This document shows positions 7,145 to 15,508 of a stretch of DNA of 64,000 nucleotides, in pieces (position 1 is the first letter of the stretch; every line of letters starts with the position of its first letter). The notes below the pieces were generated by a model. The model searched no databases and was not told where the DNA came from. It saw only the letters and a list, made by a program, of their open reading frames with translations. Source of the stretch: an uncultured Duncaniella sp. (lineage in GTDB: Bacteria; Bacteroidota; Bacteroidia; Bacteroidales; Muribaculaceae); the NCBI GenBank assembly GCA_958352885.1, contig CATWQI010000003.1, positions 1 to 64,000 of the forward strand, in the 5' to 3' direction. The position numbers and the translations under genes are program-made.

Positions 7145-9390
7145 AATGTCAGAGTTACGGTCGCAAGAAAATTAGTGGTCGCCTGCGCAGCAAAACCGGC
7201 ATATCGGTAAATGACAGGCGAACCGTTTTCCATATAATACCCGGCACCGGAATATCCGTTGTTACAATACTTCTCGTTAAAGATATTATAGACGGTCACA
7301 CCGACACGGAGCCCTTTGACCGAAGGAAGTTTGTCGAAGGTGTAAGCCAGCGAGAGGTCAGAGACAAAATATGAATCGAGTTTAGCCTCGGCGGAACGGG
7401 CATTGTTCATATACTGGCTTGAAACATACCTGCTCATCAGCGATGCCTCAAATCCCGACCTATGAAAATTAAACGCATTGTGCAGGATTAAGTCGGGCGA
7501 AAAAGCTATCGGAGTATCCCCGCAGTCGAAGGATATAGGGTTAGTCCATTCGTCCTCATAGATATACTCTACAAAATCACGTATACGGTTACGTGACAAT
7601 GTGGCATTGAGCTGCCAGTCAAACCATTCCACCGGACGCAACGCACCTTGCAGCTCGATACCCATACGGTAGGATTTCGGGACATTGACACTTATCGCAT
7701 TGCCCGTGTCGGATAGCTGCCCGGTGACTACAAGCTGGTCCTTGTAATCCATGAAATACAGATTGGCACCGACCGAGAGAAGCCCGCTATTATAGAAATA
7801 ACCCATTTCGTAGTCAAACATACGCTCAGCGGAGGGATAGTGCTCCGGATCACTGTCGGTAAAGTTGTCACGCGTGGGCTCCTTGTGCGCCACACTCCAT
7901 GATGCATATGCTCTATGATTACCTTGATTATAAGCCACACCAAGTTTCGGATTGAAGAAATTCCAGTTGCGGCTTATGTCAAGATGAGCCATCGATTCAG
8001 TGTTCCAGTCATAATTGTCACTTACTCCCCGTATGGTGTAATCTATGTGACGGTACTGCACATCGCCGTAAGCTGAAATCCCGTTCCAGATATCGTAATC
8101 GGCACGCAGAAATAAATTAGAGTCAAATTTGCGTCCTATATTATGGTAATACTGCTGCAAAGGGTCAAGCTGTCCGATATAATTTCTCACCCATTTTATC
8201 TGACCGAAATGATTGCCACGATGCCAGTTTGCCGCACCCCCCGCCGTAAGCGAGAAAGCGCCCCGCATATAACGCAGATTTACCATACCACCTCCGAAGT
8301 CGTTGTCGTTGTTCTTCAGGCGTATCAAATCTGACTTGCTCACGACATTTCCGTCACCGTCAACAAAAGGTGAAAGCCCGTACTCAACAAGCGTTCTTCC
8401 GGTCTTATACTGGTCATAATAGCCATCACCCTTTGTGTAATGCAGCGCCGCATTCAGCGTGATATACTGCCCAATCCCCTTGGTGAGAAGAAGCTGTATG
8501 TGATGCTGGGTGAAATTGTCACACTGGTCAGGATAGAAGGCCGTCTTACCGTCTGAAGCGGTATATTTTCCGCATGGGTTATAGCGTCTGCCATACTGTT
8601 CCATTTCCTCCTTTGTGGCGTAATCCCATGCCATATATGTGCGCTCCTTACCGCCGAAGGCAAGAATACGCAGGGAGATGTCATCACCCCTGTAAGCCAG
8701 TTGCCCCATGTAGCTCCATAGCTTTGAAAATGCACGGTCAATGTAGCCGTCCGAACCGATATGGCTGAAACGGGCATCCACACTCCAATGGTTCCCGAAA
8801 AGCCCTGATGATACTTTTACAGTCTCCTTGTTTGAATTGAACGAACCGTATGACGCCGACACCATAGCCGAACGCTCATAGGATGGAGCATCAGTGAGCA
8901 TATTGATTGAAGCACCAAACGCACCGGCTCCGTTTGTGGAGGTTCCGGCTCCGCGCTGTATCTGAATGTCACGCAGCGATGATGCTAAATCAGGCATGTT
9001 AACCCAATATACATTGTGGCTCTCGCTGTCATTAATCGGAATACCGTTAGCGGTGATATTGATGCGGGACCCGTCACTGCCCCGGACCCTTATGGAGCTG
9101 TAACCTATACCCCCTCCGGCATCGCCGGTAGCTAAGACTGATGGGGTCATCTCCAGAAGGCTCGGGATATCGCGACCGTCATTGCCGCGTGAAATCTCTT
9201 CCCGGGTGATGGTGGTGAATGCGACCGGAGTCTTTGCACCCGCCCTGTTGGCTGTTATTTCCACCCCATTGAGCTCAACCATCATACTGTCTGCCGCCAT
9301 TTCCAGCGCAGATTCGGCGGTAGTTTCCGCCATACAGGGAAATCCGGTCACAGATGCCATGACCGCTCCCCATGAAACGATTCTATTCAT
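7141..9390 (-). CDS. TonB-dependent outer-membrane receptor, thiamine uptake
   Basis: 749 residues with a signal peptide (cleavage probably after FPCMA), an N-terminal plug (ITANRAGAKTPVAFTTIT, RVRGSDGSRINITANGIP, IQIQRGAGTSTNGAGAFG) and a C-terminal 22-strand-type barrel ending in alternating hydrophobic residues (LATVTLTL). No carboxypeptidase-like N-terminal extension, so it is a classical receptor rather than a SusC type. The TPP riboswitch directly before its start codon and the overlapping pnuT gene make thiamine or a thiamine phosphate the likely substrate (OMR1/OMthi in the literature). It acts in the outer membrane with the TonB-ExbBD complex encoded elsewhere. Confidence 0.93.
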   Translation of the reverse strand: MNRIVSWGAVMASVTGFPCMAETTAESALEMAADSMMVELNGVEITANRAGAKTPVAFTTITREEISRGNDGRDIPSLLEMTPSVLATGDAGGGIGYSSIRVRGSDGSRINITANGIPINDSESHNVYWVNMPDLASSLRDIQIQRGAGTSTNGAGAFGASINMLTDAPSYERSAMVSASYGSFNSNKETVKVSSGLFGNHWSVDARFSHIGSDGYIDRAFSKLWSYMGQLAYRGDDISLRILAFGGKERTYMAWDYATKEEMEQYGRRYNPCGKYTASDGKTAFYPDQCDNFTQHHIQLLLTKGIGQYITLNAALHYTKGDGYYDQYKTGRTLVEYGLSPFVDGDGNVVSKSDLIRLKNNDNDFGGGMVNLRYMRGAFSLTAGGAANWHRGNHFGQIKWVRNYIGQLDPLQQYYHNIGRKFDSNLFLRADYDIWNGISAYGDVQYRHIDYTIRGVSDNYDWNTESMAHLDISRNWNFFNPKLGVAYNQGNHRAYASWSVAHKEPTRDNFTDSDPEHYPSAERMFDYEMGYFYNSGLLSVGANLYFMDYKDQLVVTGQLSDTGNAISVNVPKSYRMGIELQGALRPVEWFDWQLNATLSRNRIRDFVEYIYEDEWTNPISFDCGDTPIAFSPDLILHNAFNFHRSGFEASLMSRYVSSQYMNNARSAEAKLDSYFVSDLSLAYTFDKLPSVKGLRVGVTVYNIFNEKYCNNGYSGAGYYMENGSPVIYRYAGFAAQATTNFLATVTLTL

Positions 9391-9402
9391 GCGTTCTAAT
9401 TT

Positions 9403-9513
9403 TTCTTTACGCCGGTACTAACCGGATCAAGTTCCAAGGGTCTGTTCTCAGCCTCATCTTCCACCATAGCTGTTTATAAGCCACACAGGCGACGATGATG
9501 CACCCCCAAATAC
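9403..9513 (-). promoter_or_regulatory. TPP (thiamine pyrophosphate) riboswitch
   Basis: On the minus strand the conserved core is easy to read: GGGGGUGC near 9507-9500, a long variable P3 arm, GCUGAGA near 9452, ACCC, then UUGAUCCGGUUAGUACCGGC followed by GUA near 9428-9408. The 3' end of the aptamer is only about 15 bases from the start codon at 9390, suggesting control of translation initiation. It controls the TonB receptor and, by translational coupling, pnuT. Confidence 0.93.
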
Positions 9514-9558
9514 GTTACGCCTAAGGACAAAATGAAATTCCTACATCCTTAGAGGCTG

Positions 9559-9566
9559 CAAAATTA
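9559..9566 (-). promoter_or_regulatory. -7 element of thiamine operon promoter
   Basis: Minus-strand TAATTTTG. It puts the transcript start about 40 bases before the riboswitch core. A small hairpin (CTAAGGA ... TCCTTAG, 9521-9553) falls in the leader. No clear -33 TTTG. Confidence 0.5.
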
Positions 9567-9680
9567 CTAAAATTCCCGGATAACACTGTAATATCCAGCT
9601 ATAAATCTCACTATACTTTCAGCAGGAGTAACGTCCGTAACAGTCACAGCCCCTATCGACGCCCACACATATGACATAAA

Positions 9681-9716
9681 TAACCGCCGGGGCACGCATT
9701 CTGCGCCCGGCGGTTA
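9681..9716. terminator. Terminator after flavoredoxin-like gene
   Basis: 11-bp GC-rich stem (9681-9691 with 9706-9716), followed on the minus strand by a T-rich stretch. Confidence 0.7.
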
Positions 9717-9759
9717 TCACATCTAATTGATATGTCATCGTTGTTTCAAGTCATCACAG

Positions 9760-10329
9760 CTATCCTTTAAGGTATTTACCGACAAGGAAAGCTTCGGCTA
9801 TAGGCTCTCCCAAAGTACGGTAAACCTTCTTTTCCTGGTCAAAACATATGGGATGGAGCATTCCGAAGTCTACTTTACCATCCTTGTCGACAATAGTGTC
9901 GTCAGCCACAGTTCTTACAACCTCTCCTATCACACGGGTGCCACCGTCGCCATTGTCGGTCATGGAAACAATCTTACATTCCATGGCAAGCACGAAATCC
10001 TCAATAATCGGGGCATCGACCATCTTGCCCTTAACTACCGATGATTTGACATGCACCAGTTTCGGCTCATTATGACCGGACACTATACCCAAGTAATCAG
10101 CCAGCTCCACACGCTCTGCGGTGGCGATGTGTACGGTAAACGCTTTCTTGATACGCATATTTTCCGTAGTCTTACGGCTGGATGATATGTTCAGAGCTAT
10201 ATGATTGTCCCAGCATTGACCACCCCAGGCCACATTCATTGCATCGGCAACGCCATTCCCGTCATATGTTCCGACTATCAGCACCGGCAGCGGGGCTATA
10301 ACCGGACGAGTCTTTATTTCTTTCAACAT
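9760..10329 (-). CDS. Flavoredoxin-like flavin reductase family protein
   Basis: 189-residue cytoplasmic FMN-binding split-barrel protein. The start (RPVIAPLPVLIVGTYDGNGVADAMNVAWGG) and the conserved NISSSRKTTENM segment are characteristic of the flavin reductase-like/flavoredoxin family, which bind FMN and transfer electrons or reduce flavin. Length is normal. It stands alone, with its own -7 element (10388-10395, minus) and terminator. Substrate and electron partner cannot be inferred from neighbours. Confidence 0.85.
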   Translation of the reverse strand: MLKEIKTRPVIAPLPVLIVGTYDGNGVADAMNVAWGGQCWDNHIALNISSSRKTTENMRIKKAFTVHIATAERVELADYLGIVSGHNEPKLVHVKSSVVKGKMVDAPIIEDFVLAMECKIVSMTDNGDGGTRVIGEVVRTVADDTIVDKDGKVDFGMLHPICFDQEKKVYRTLGEPIAEAFLVGKYLKG

Positions 10330-10387
10330 AGTATAAGGTTTTTATAGTTTTGAGTTCCGACATCCATGAGGATGAGATATGCTTTTT

Positions 10388-10395
10388 CAAAACTA
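10388..10395 (-). promoter_or_regulatory. -7 element, flavoredoxin-like gene
   Basis: Minus-strand TAGTTTTG, about 60 bases before the start codon. No convincing -33 element. Confidence 0.45.
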
Positions 10396-10481
10396 TAACC
10401 TGCCCCTGCTGATAAAAGTTCCCTTTTTGACATTTATTAAGCAGCCATACTCACAGGGAATGTGGAGTGTAGGAATAGTTC

Positions 10482-11810
10482 TCAGGAATTTATAATCCTG
10501 CCGCTCGTGTCAAACAGCAAAGAACTGCCGTCGCTCAGCAGAACGTCATATCCGACTCGCGGCACTTTAGTTATTCTCTTTATTGCTGATTTTATATCGT
10601 GCGACGCAATATAATCCAGAATACCTTTATGCACCATCGAATCGGGAATAACAGCCCCCGGGGAGAGCGCCTCGACTCTAATCCAGTTGAAATGTTCGTT
10701 GAATTTCAATGATATATTGTCAGACAATGTCACTATGTAATGGTCGCCATTTTCCTCAGGGACCACTTTCAGCCCCTCCACAGATGCCCCGGGAAAATGA
10801 GAGCTCACAAAGTCGGCAATATCAGATGGGACCTCGGACACAATTCCACTCCCGCTGAAGGCTCTGTCCCAGAAAGAAAAATCATATTGATTTACCGAGG
10901 GGTCAAATATCTTTATTGGATTGTGCGAAGCGCCTGGAACCACAGTCAGGGTGTGAGGAATGCCAAGCCGGTCGAGGAGCAGATGAAACTTCTCGGTAAT
11001 CCTGTTACCGTTCTCATCATACAGTCGGTCACGGTCACCAACCCACATGCGCACTTTCATGTCACCGGATATAATCCTGCGGAAATTACGGCACGCTGCG
11101 GTCTTGGGGTGCCAGGCTTCGAAATAGGTACGGGAAAACGGGTCATCGACACTTCCGAAAGTACATTCCAGCGCCCTTCGGAGAGGCTCTTCGTCCCAGT
11201 CGACAACAGCTCCCGCAATGCTGCTAACGGCACCGAATACTTCAGGATGGCTGAATGCCAAAGCCAAAGCTCCGCGTCCCCCCATAGAGAAACCCTCGAT
11301 GCCACGCCCCGAAGCATCTGCCACGGTACGGTAATGGGAATCTATATATGGTATCAGGTCGTTCATCATCACGTCCTCGATAGGTCCGGACTGCACGGCA
11401 GAATCCGAAGGATTGGCATTAATATACCATCCTATCGGCAGAGCCTGTGGCGACACGATAATCACAGGCGACATCTCGTTTTCAGCGATAGCCTTATGAA
11501 CCCGCTCTATTAGCCAGGATGCCTCCCGCTGATTACCGGTGCCTCCATGAAGATAATATATCACAGGGTAGCGATGGTCTTGCAAGCCATCATACCCCTC
11601 AGGCAGGTACACGAGACAACTCCCTTCAGTGCCTGCGCCACGCGACGGAGTTGGATAAGTGACATAATGGGTATTGACCGGTGTCGCATGTATGGGGTCG
11701 ACCCAGTCGTTGTTTCCGGTACGCATAGACAATGAGTCGGCAACTGTCTGTGCCGGCATCTGATTTGCCGATAAGGCACACAGACATAAGCATAACATTA
11801 ATTCCTTCAT
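10482..11810 (-). CDS. Secreted alpha/beta-hydrolase esterase (CE1-like) with C-terminal PepSY-like region
   Basis: About 442 residues from the preferred start at 11810 (MKELMLCLCLCALSA, signal peptide); an in-frame ATG at 11840 would add ten residues. The esterase domain shows YYLHGGTGN (oxyanion side), the nucleophile elbow GFSMGG, the acid region GDRDRLYDENG and the catalytic histidine in PGASHNP. This resembles carbohydrate esterase family 1 / enterochelin esterase-like enzymes attached to xylanases in gut Bacteroidetes. After about residue 340 comes a region (VEGLKVVPEENGDHYIVTLS, then GYDVLLSDGSSLLFD) resembling PepSY/BLIP-like domains, an unusual combination. Periplasmic or extracellular. 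Substrate unknown; no polysaccharide-utilisation genes lie nearby. Confidence 0.82.
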   Translation of the reverse strand: MKELMLCLCLCALSANQMPAQTVADSLSMRTGNNDWVDPIHATPVNTHYVTYPTPSRGAGTEGSCLVYLPEGYDGLQDHRYPVIYYLHGGTGNQREASWLIERVHKAIAENEMSPVIIVSPQALPIGWYINANPSDSAVQSGPIEDVMMNDLIPYIDSHYRTVADASGRGIEGFSMGGRGALALAFSHPEVFGAVSSIAGAVVDWDEEPLRRALECTFGSVDDPFSRTYFEAWHPKTAACRNFRRIISGDMKVRMWVGDRDRLYDENGNRITEKFHLLLDRLGIPHTLTVVPGASHNPIKIFDPSVNQYDFSFWDRAFSGSGIVSEVPSDIADFVSSHFPGASVEGLKVVPEENGDHYIVTLSDNISLKFNEHFNWIRVEALSPGAVIPDSMVHKGILDYIASHDIKSAIKRITKVPRVGYDVLLSDGSSLLFDTSGRIINS

Positions 11811-11856
11811 ATAATATACGGATTGATGATTGAAACGCAACTTTCACGTCCACGCA

Positions 11857-11864
11857 CAAAAATA
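11857..11864 (-). promoter_or_regulatory. -7 element of esterase promoter
   Basis: Minus-strand TATTTTTG, preceded 20 bases upstream by TTG. It places the transcript start near 11850, before both possible start codons. Confidence 0.55.
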
Positions 11865-12161
11865 GTCAAAACCCCGCAGGAGGACAATTTATCGGATTGT
11901 CGTTTACCATTACTAACGGTATATTGACAAATCAGCCCTTCCCTATCAATTGATTATGATACCAGCTTTTTAATGCCTCCCCATTTTACTCGCTCAATTA
12001 TAATAATTTGTCTATTACGCAACATAAAGGAACAAACTCGCTTCCACATCATAGTATCAACATGTTGCGAAATCTTCGATGAAATGCGGACATAAATTGC
12101 GACATCTGAGACTATAAGACAATTTTCGGTTTATTATTCGTTATTATCTAAGGTCTTTGAG
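11865..12161. other. Intergenic region without a recognised gene
   Basis: About 300 AT-rich bases between divergent genes. Apart from the esterase promoter at one end and the thioredoxin-fold gene promoter at the other, nothing with coding character or clear RNA structure was seen. Confidence 0.5.
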
Positions 12162-12169
12162 TATCTTTG
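12162..12169 (+). promoter_or_regulatory. -7 element of thioredoxin-fold gene promoter
   Basis: TATCTTTG, about 70 bases before the ATG at 12238. The -33 element is poor. Confidence 0.5.
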
Positions 12170-12237
12170 CCGGAAGAATTTTTAGTTTGAAAATATATTT
12201 TTGTGCGAAAAGTTGAATGTCTTCACGCAGATAAGAC

Positions 12238-13626
12238 ATGCTTGAAAAACGAAACAAGATAATGGTTATGACAAATAGAATTTTTACGATAATTGCATCC
12301 TTAATGCTTATTGCATCAGTTCCATGCATGGCAAAAGGGTCAGATTCTTCGGCTGAAACATCAACACAGGACTCGATAATAGTATCAGGTCGCTTCCGGA
12401 ACATCGCAGAAGGGATGCCACGCACCGCTACGATAATCGAATGTGATCCATCCGACAAGAGTGTGAGGGAAATATGCGAACTTGACAGCAATGATTCTTT
12501 CTGCCATAAGATTCCACTGTCCTATCCTCACACATTCACCGTAAACTATAACAGACGCAACTTCATCAACGCATTTGCTGCTCCGGGCGATTCCATATAT
12601 ATGGATATCGATGCCTCCACCTCTCCGCTTTCAGTCTCATTCTCCGGAGACAATGCAGAAATAAATCAGCAGTATGATTCTGCATTTCAGTATCTGAGCT
12701 CACTAATAAATGCGGTTCATTTGCCAGCTGATACCGTTGCATTTGAAGAATATATGCATGCATTTAAGGAATATGTCAGGCAGGGGCGAGACAGTATTGA
12801 CATTTATGCACGGAAGCACAATTTGTCTGACGAAGTAATTTCGATGTTATATGCTGATAATATTTATGCTATTGCAAATTCCGCATTAGATTATAGTGGC
12901 AGGAGTATTGAAGAAAAGCGTGCCTTTTTCCTTGATCCCATCTTTGACATCTTTAATGATGAAAATACAAAGGTAATGATCTTTCCATTTCACCTTAGCG
13001 CAATTATGAATCATTTCCCTGATGTCAGGGACAATGCCCCGATAGGAACTGTACGCGATATAATGTACGCATGTGATGAGGATGCTCCTGCGCCGGATAG
13101 ATCTGTGTTTTTCAATAAAAAATATTATGACCGGCTTTATGGACATGATAAGCATGTCAACGACATTTCAGTCGACGGGATTAAGCACGGCGGCATCATT
13201 GTCTATGCTGATGGAGAAATCAAGGAACTTATCGATGAGAATCCTGTGAAATGGCTTATAAATGAATACGAAGGACACCCTATATACCTTGACATAAGTG
13301 CGACTTGGTGCGGCGCATGCCGTGCGGGACTAAAAGGGAGTGAGTCACTGAGAGAACATTTCAAAGACAGCGACATCAGATTTGCTGTAATCTGGCTTAA
13401 TTCGAGCAAGGATAACTGGATTAAATTAGTCCCCACTATATCAAACACTATACATATTTTTATAGACATAAACGATGTGGAAATGACCGATCAGATTTTG
13501 GGTCATCTTAACGTTCAAGGCTATCCGACTCATATTATGATTGATAGAAACGGCAATATGACAAAAGATGGCGTGCCACGGTACCTGTCTCCGGAGCTCC
13601 CCGACTTCCTAAATCTCTATAAATAG
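12238..13626 (+). CDS. Secreted thioredoxin-fold (TlpA/ResA-like) protein
   Basis: 462 residues with a signal peptide (IFTIIASLMLIASVPCMA; initiation could also be at internal Met codons 9 or 11). The last ~150 residues form a TlpA-like thioredoxin domain with the redox motif WCGAC at 357-361 and the cis-proline loop GYPTHIMIDRNG. The first ~300 residues are a Bacteroidetes-type N-terminal region (GRFRNIAEGMPRTATIIEC, then AAPGDSIYMDID) of the kind that precedes such domains. Expected to act as a periplasmic thiol-disulfide reductase, with unknown client. It stands alone. AT-richer than the core genes around it. A 13-base tandem duplication covers its stop codon. Confidence 0.82.
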   Translation: MLEKRNKIMVMTNRIFTIIASLMLIASVPCMAKGSDSSAETSTQDSIIVSGRFRNIAEGMPRTATIIECDPSDKSVREICELDSNDSFCHKIPLSYPHTFTVNYNRRNFINAFAAPGDSIYMDIDASTSPLSVSFSGDNAEINQQYDSAFQYLSSLINAVHLPADTVAFEEYMHAFKEYVRQGRDSIDIYARKHNLSDEVISMLYADNIYAIANSALDYSGRSIEEKRAFFLDPIFDIFNDENTKVMIFPFHLSAIMNHFPDVRDNAPIGTVRDIMYACDEDAPAPDRSVFFNKKYYDRLYGHDKHVNDISVDGIKHGGIIVYADGEIKELIDENPVKWLINEYEGHPIYLDISATWCGACRAGLKGSESLREHFKDSDIRFAVIWLNSSKDNWIKLVPTISNTIHIFIDINDVEMTDQILGHLNVQGYPTHIMIDRNGNMTKDGVPRYLSPELPDFLNLYK

Positions 13627-13646
13627 TATCTGCAAATAGTATCTGC
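13621..13646 (+). repeat. 13-base perfect tandem duplication at a stop codon
   Basis: AAATAGTATCTGC occurs twice in a row (13621-13633 and 13634-13646). The first copy includes the TAG stop of the thioredoxin-fold gene. Confidence 0.9.
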
Positions 13647-13826
13647 CGGAATGTGAAACTGATTAACTCAGGCATTGAAGTATTAAACACTATATATACG
13701 AAAAATAAGATTATCCATATTCTAACAATCTGCATTTGCGGATATTTGTCACTGTTTGGTCAGATTGACACAATTACCATGGAGTTTCAAGAATATGCTG
13801 AGAGTTTGGAATAAGGTTTGACGATG
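13647..13826. other. Intergenic region, no gene seen
   Basis: AT-rich sequence between the thioredoxin-fold gene and the left direct repeat of the SatD islet. No coding region or structured RNA recognised. Confidence 0.5.
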
Positions 13827-13925
13827 TAAAAACAGCAAGGGACAAACAAATTGTAATTTGTTTGTCCCTTGATTATTAGTTGATTATGTGAAATTTATTT
13901 CTTAGTATTCCTCCTCGTTGAAAAG
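13827..13925 (-). pseudogene. Left direct repeat: 3' remnant of a DUF2795-type gene plus its terminator
   Basis: About 95 bases match 15685-15780 at roughly 80 positions. Read on the minus strand it contains only the last codons of the small acidic protein (FNEEEY then stop, 13903-13920), the 3' untranslated stretch and a 17-bp terminator stem (13836-13852 with 13855-13871). Upstream of those codons the frame breaks into unrelated AT-rich sequence. It is therefore a gene fragment. Several differences between copies fall in the terminator stem and are compensated on the opposite arm (A-T to G-C), so the hairpin itself appears conserved. Confidence 0.75.
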
Positions 13926-14102
13926 TGCTTTTAATATTGATAATCAATGTATTAGATATTATAAACAGATTTTGGCAAAGAAAACTATGGTGTATCACAG
14001 CGTAAAATCGAATTGGCAAAGAATATTCTGCCGTTTTTTGTACTCCTCAACTTTATCGCTTAACTCATCAAGCCGATGTTATTATAATTTATTGTCATAA
14101 TG

Positions 14103-14837
14103 TCATTCAAAATTTAGTTCCATAAGCCAGTCAACGCCAAAGCCGAGCATTATGGCGATTGTGAAACTGGTGAATGTGCCGATTAGTACATACTCTGTAG
14201 TCTTTATATCTTTTGCCCTGTTTAGCTCGCCGAAACGGAATACAGATTTTGCGGCTAACAGGAATCCGACTCCTTCAATATTGCTGGTGAAAACAAATGT
14301 CAGTATTAGTATTCTTTCAAGATAACCAATCCATTTTCCGGCATTGGGCAATCCTTTTAAAGAAGCATCTGCCGGCAACCATTTCTCATATTCAATGAAG
14401 GATTTTATCAAAACTGATGTGGGCGAGAGTACCGCGATATACGCCGTTGTAACAAACCAAAAATTTGCAGAGAAGGTTTCCGTAGCAGGATTGAAGTCAT
14501 GATTAGCGAATGCTGTAAACCATAGAACAATGATGACACAATAATGGACCAACTGATCGCATAGAAAGCCGACAAAATCTTTTCGCTTGAAGTGAGTCTT
14601 TATCAAGTCTATCAGAAAGTGGCTGACACCAATAACAAGCGGTACAACCCAGTTTGTCCATTGCGCGACAAACAGATATGCCAATGCCGCTTGAATAATA
14701 GCATGCTCAGACAATGCACGATATCTGACAGTTTTATTTTTGGAAAACTTATCCGCACACATCTTGTCAGACTGCAATATGAAATCTCCTACGAGATGCG
14801 CCGCTATCAGTTTTATAAGAATTATTACTGCGCTCAT
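14103..14837 (-). CDS. DUF3307-family membrane protein, partner of SatD
   Basis: 244-residue polytopic inner-membrane protein with about five or six hydrophobic segments. The N-terminal LIAAHLVGDFILQSDKM and the HFLIDLIKTHFKRKDFVGFLCDQLVHY block are the conserved features of DUF3307. Charged residues (H, D, D, H) embedded in or near helices hint at a catalytic or ligand-binding role. It overlaps the upstream SatD gene by 4 bases (ATGA), so the two are translationally coupled and probably function together. DUF3307 and SatD are paired in other bacteria (the streptococcal sat genes come to mind), but no biochemical function is known to me. Confidence 0.82.
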   Translation of the reverse strand: MSAVIILIKLIAAHLVGDFILQSDKMCADKFSKNKTVRYRALSEHAIIQAALAYLFVAQWTNWVVPLVIGVSHFLIDLIKTHFKRKDFVGFLCDQLVHYCVIIVLWFTAFANHDFNPATETFSANFWFVTTAYIAVLSPTSVLIKSFIEYEKWLPADASLKGLPNAGKWIGYLERILILTFVFTSNIEGVGFLLAAKSVFRFGELNRAKDIKTTEYVLIGTFTSFTIAIMLGFGVDWLMELNFE

Positions 14838-15475
14838 ATCGTTTTATGATTAATCAGTTCCTCAAATCTTTTGACATATACAGAAATCAAAGCATCTTTG
14901 GCTGCCTTCAAGGACTTGCTGACCATCTGCCTGGAAACACCAAGTATATTGCCGATTTCTTCCTGACTATTATTCTTGACAAGTTTCTCAAACATTATCC
15001 TGCTTTGACTTTGAGTCCACCCTGTCACTATATCATCCGCAAATAGAGTGGAAACCATTAGCTCTTTATTAACATCTTCCCAAGGAGTCTTAATGCATAA
15101 ACGAGCCTTACCTATGGAGTCAAGACATTTGCCTGATAATCTATATGCTTCGCCGTCACTTGTGGATAGTAAGTCCGTTTCATAGTCTAATGTCCCGATA
15201 CCAATTGCCATGCGAGCATCCCATTGATGATTATTACCTGCAAATTTATTGGCGCGGATAATAGCCCGTATCGTAAGTGCCATATGCAATGCCTTACTTG
15301 GTTCTGCAACTTTCACCTGGAAACTATCCCCTCTGAAAATCACAATATCTGTTTTACCCAAAGGTGACAGCAATACCGGCAGAGACTGCAACAATCGTAA
15401 CATCGTAGCACGCTCTTCCGCTGTCATTTTTGTGGAATCCACAATATCTCCTGTTATTATAGCTCCAATTTTCAT
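14834..15475 (-). CDS. SatD-family protein: nucleotidyl-cyclase-like domain plus HTH
   Basis: 213 residues from the ATG at 15475; an in-frame ATG at 15511 would place the start upstream of the promoter and is rejected. N-terminal landmarks align with class III nucleotidyl cyclases: GDIVDSTKM (metal Asp at D10) like the family's D-I-V-G-S-T; FRGDSFQVKV (second Asp, D50) like G-D-G; RMAIGIGTLD (88-97) like R-I-G-I-H-T-G; and DGEAYRLSGKCLD (107-119) like G-D-A-V-N-L-A-A-R-L-E. Residues 169-195 (SQEEIGNILGVSRQMVSKSLKAA has the shape) form a sigma-region-4/LuxR-like helix-turn-helix. The cyclase relationship is my inference; the family name SatD is recalled. It heads a two-gene operon with a DUF3307 membrane protein. 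Confidence 0.8.
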   Translation of the reverse strand: MKIGAIITGDIVDSTKMTAEERATMLRLLQSLPVLLSPLGKTDIVIFRGDSFQVKVAEPSKALHMALTIRAIIRANKFAGNNHQWDARMAIGIGTLDYETDLLSTSDGEAYRLSGKCLDSIGKARLCIKTPWEDVNKELMVSTLFADDIVTGWTQSQSRIMFEKLVKNNSQEEIGNILGVSRQMVSKSLKAAKDALISVYVKRFEELINHKTI

Positions 15476-15480
15476 GACTA

Positions 15481-15488
15481 CAAAGATA
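15481..15488 (-). promoter_or_regulatory. -7 element of satD promoter, probably leaderless
   Basis: Minus-strand TATCTTTG, preceded 20 bases upstream by TTG. Only 5 bases separate it from the ATG at 15475, so the transcript would start at or next to the start codon. Confidence 0.6.
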
Positions 15489-15508
15489 AGAATAAATCGC
15501 AATATTCG

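Noticed and set aside
13918..14100. Plus-strand 60-codon open frame left of the DUF3307 gene
   Set aside because: The translation is low in complexity and overlaps the gene-fragment repeat; no promoter or homology pattern.
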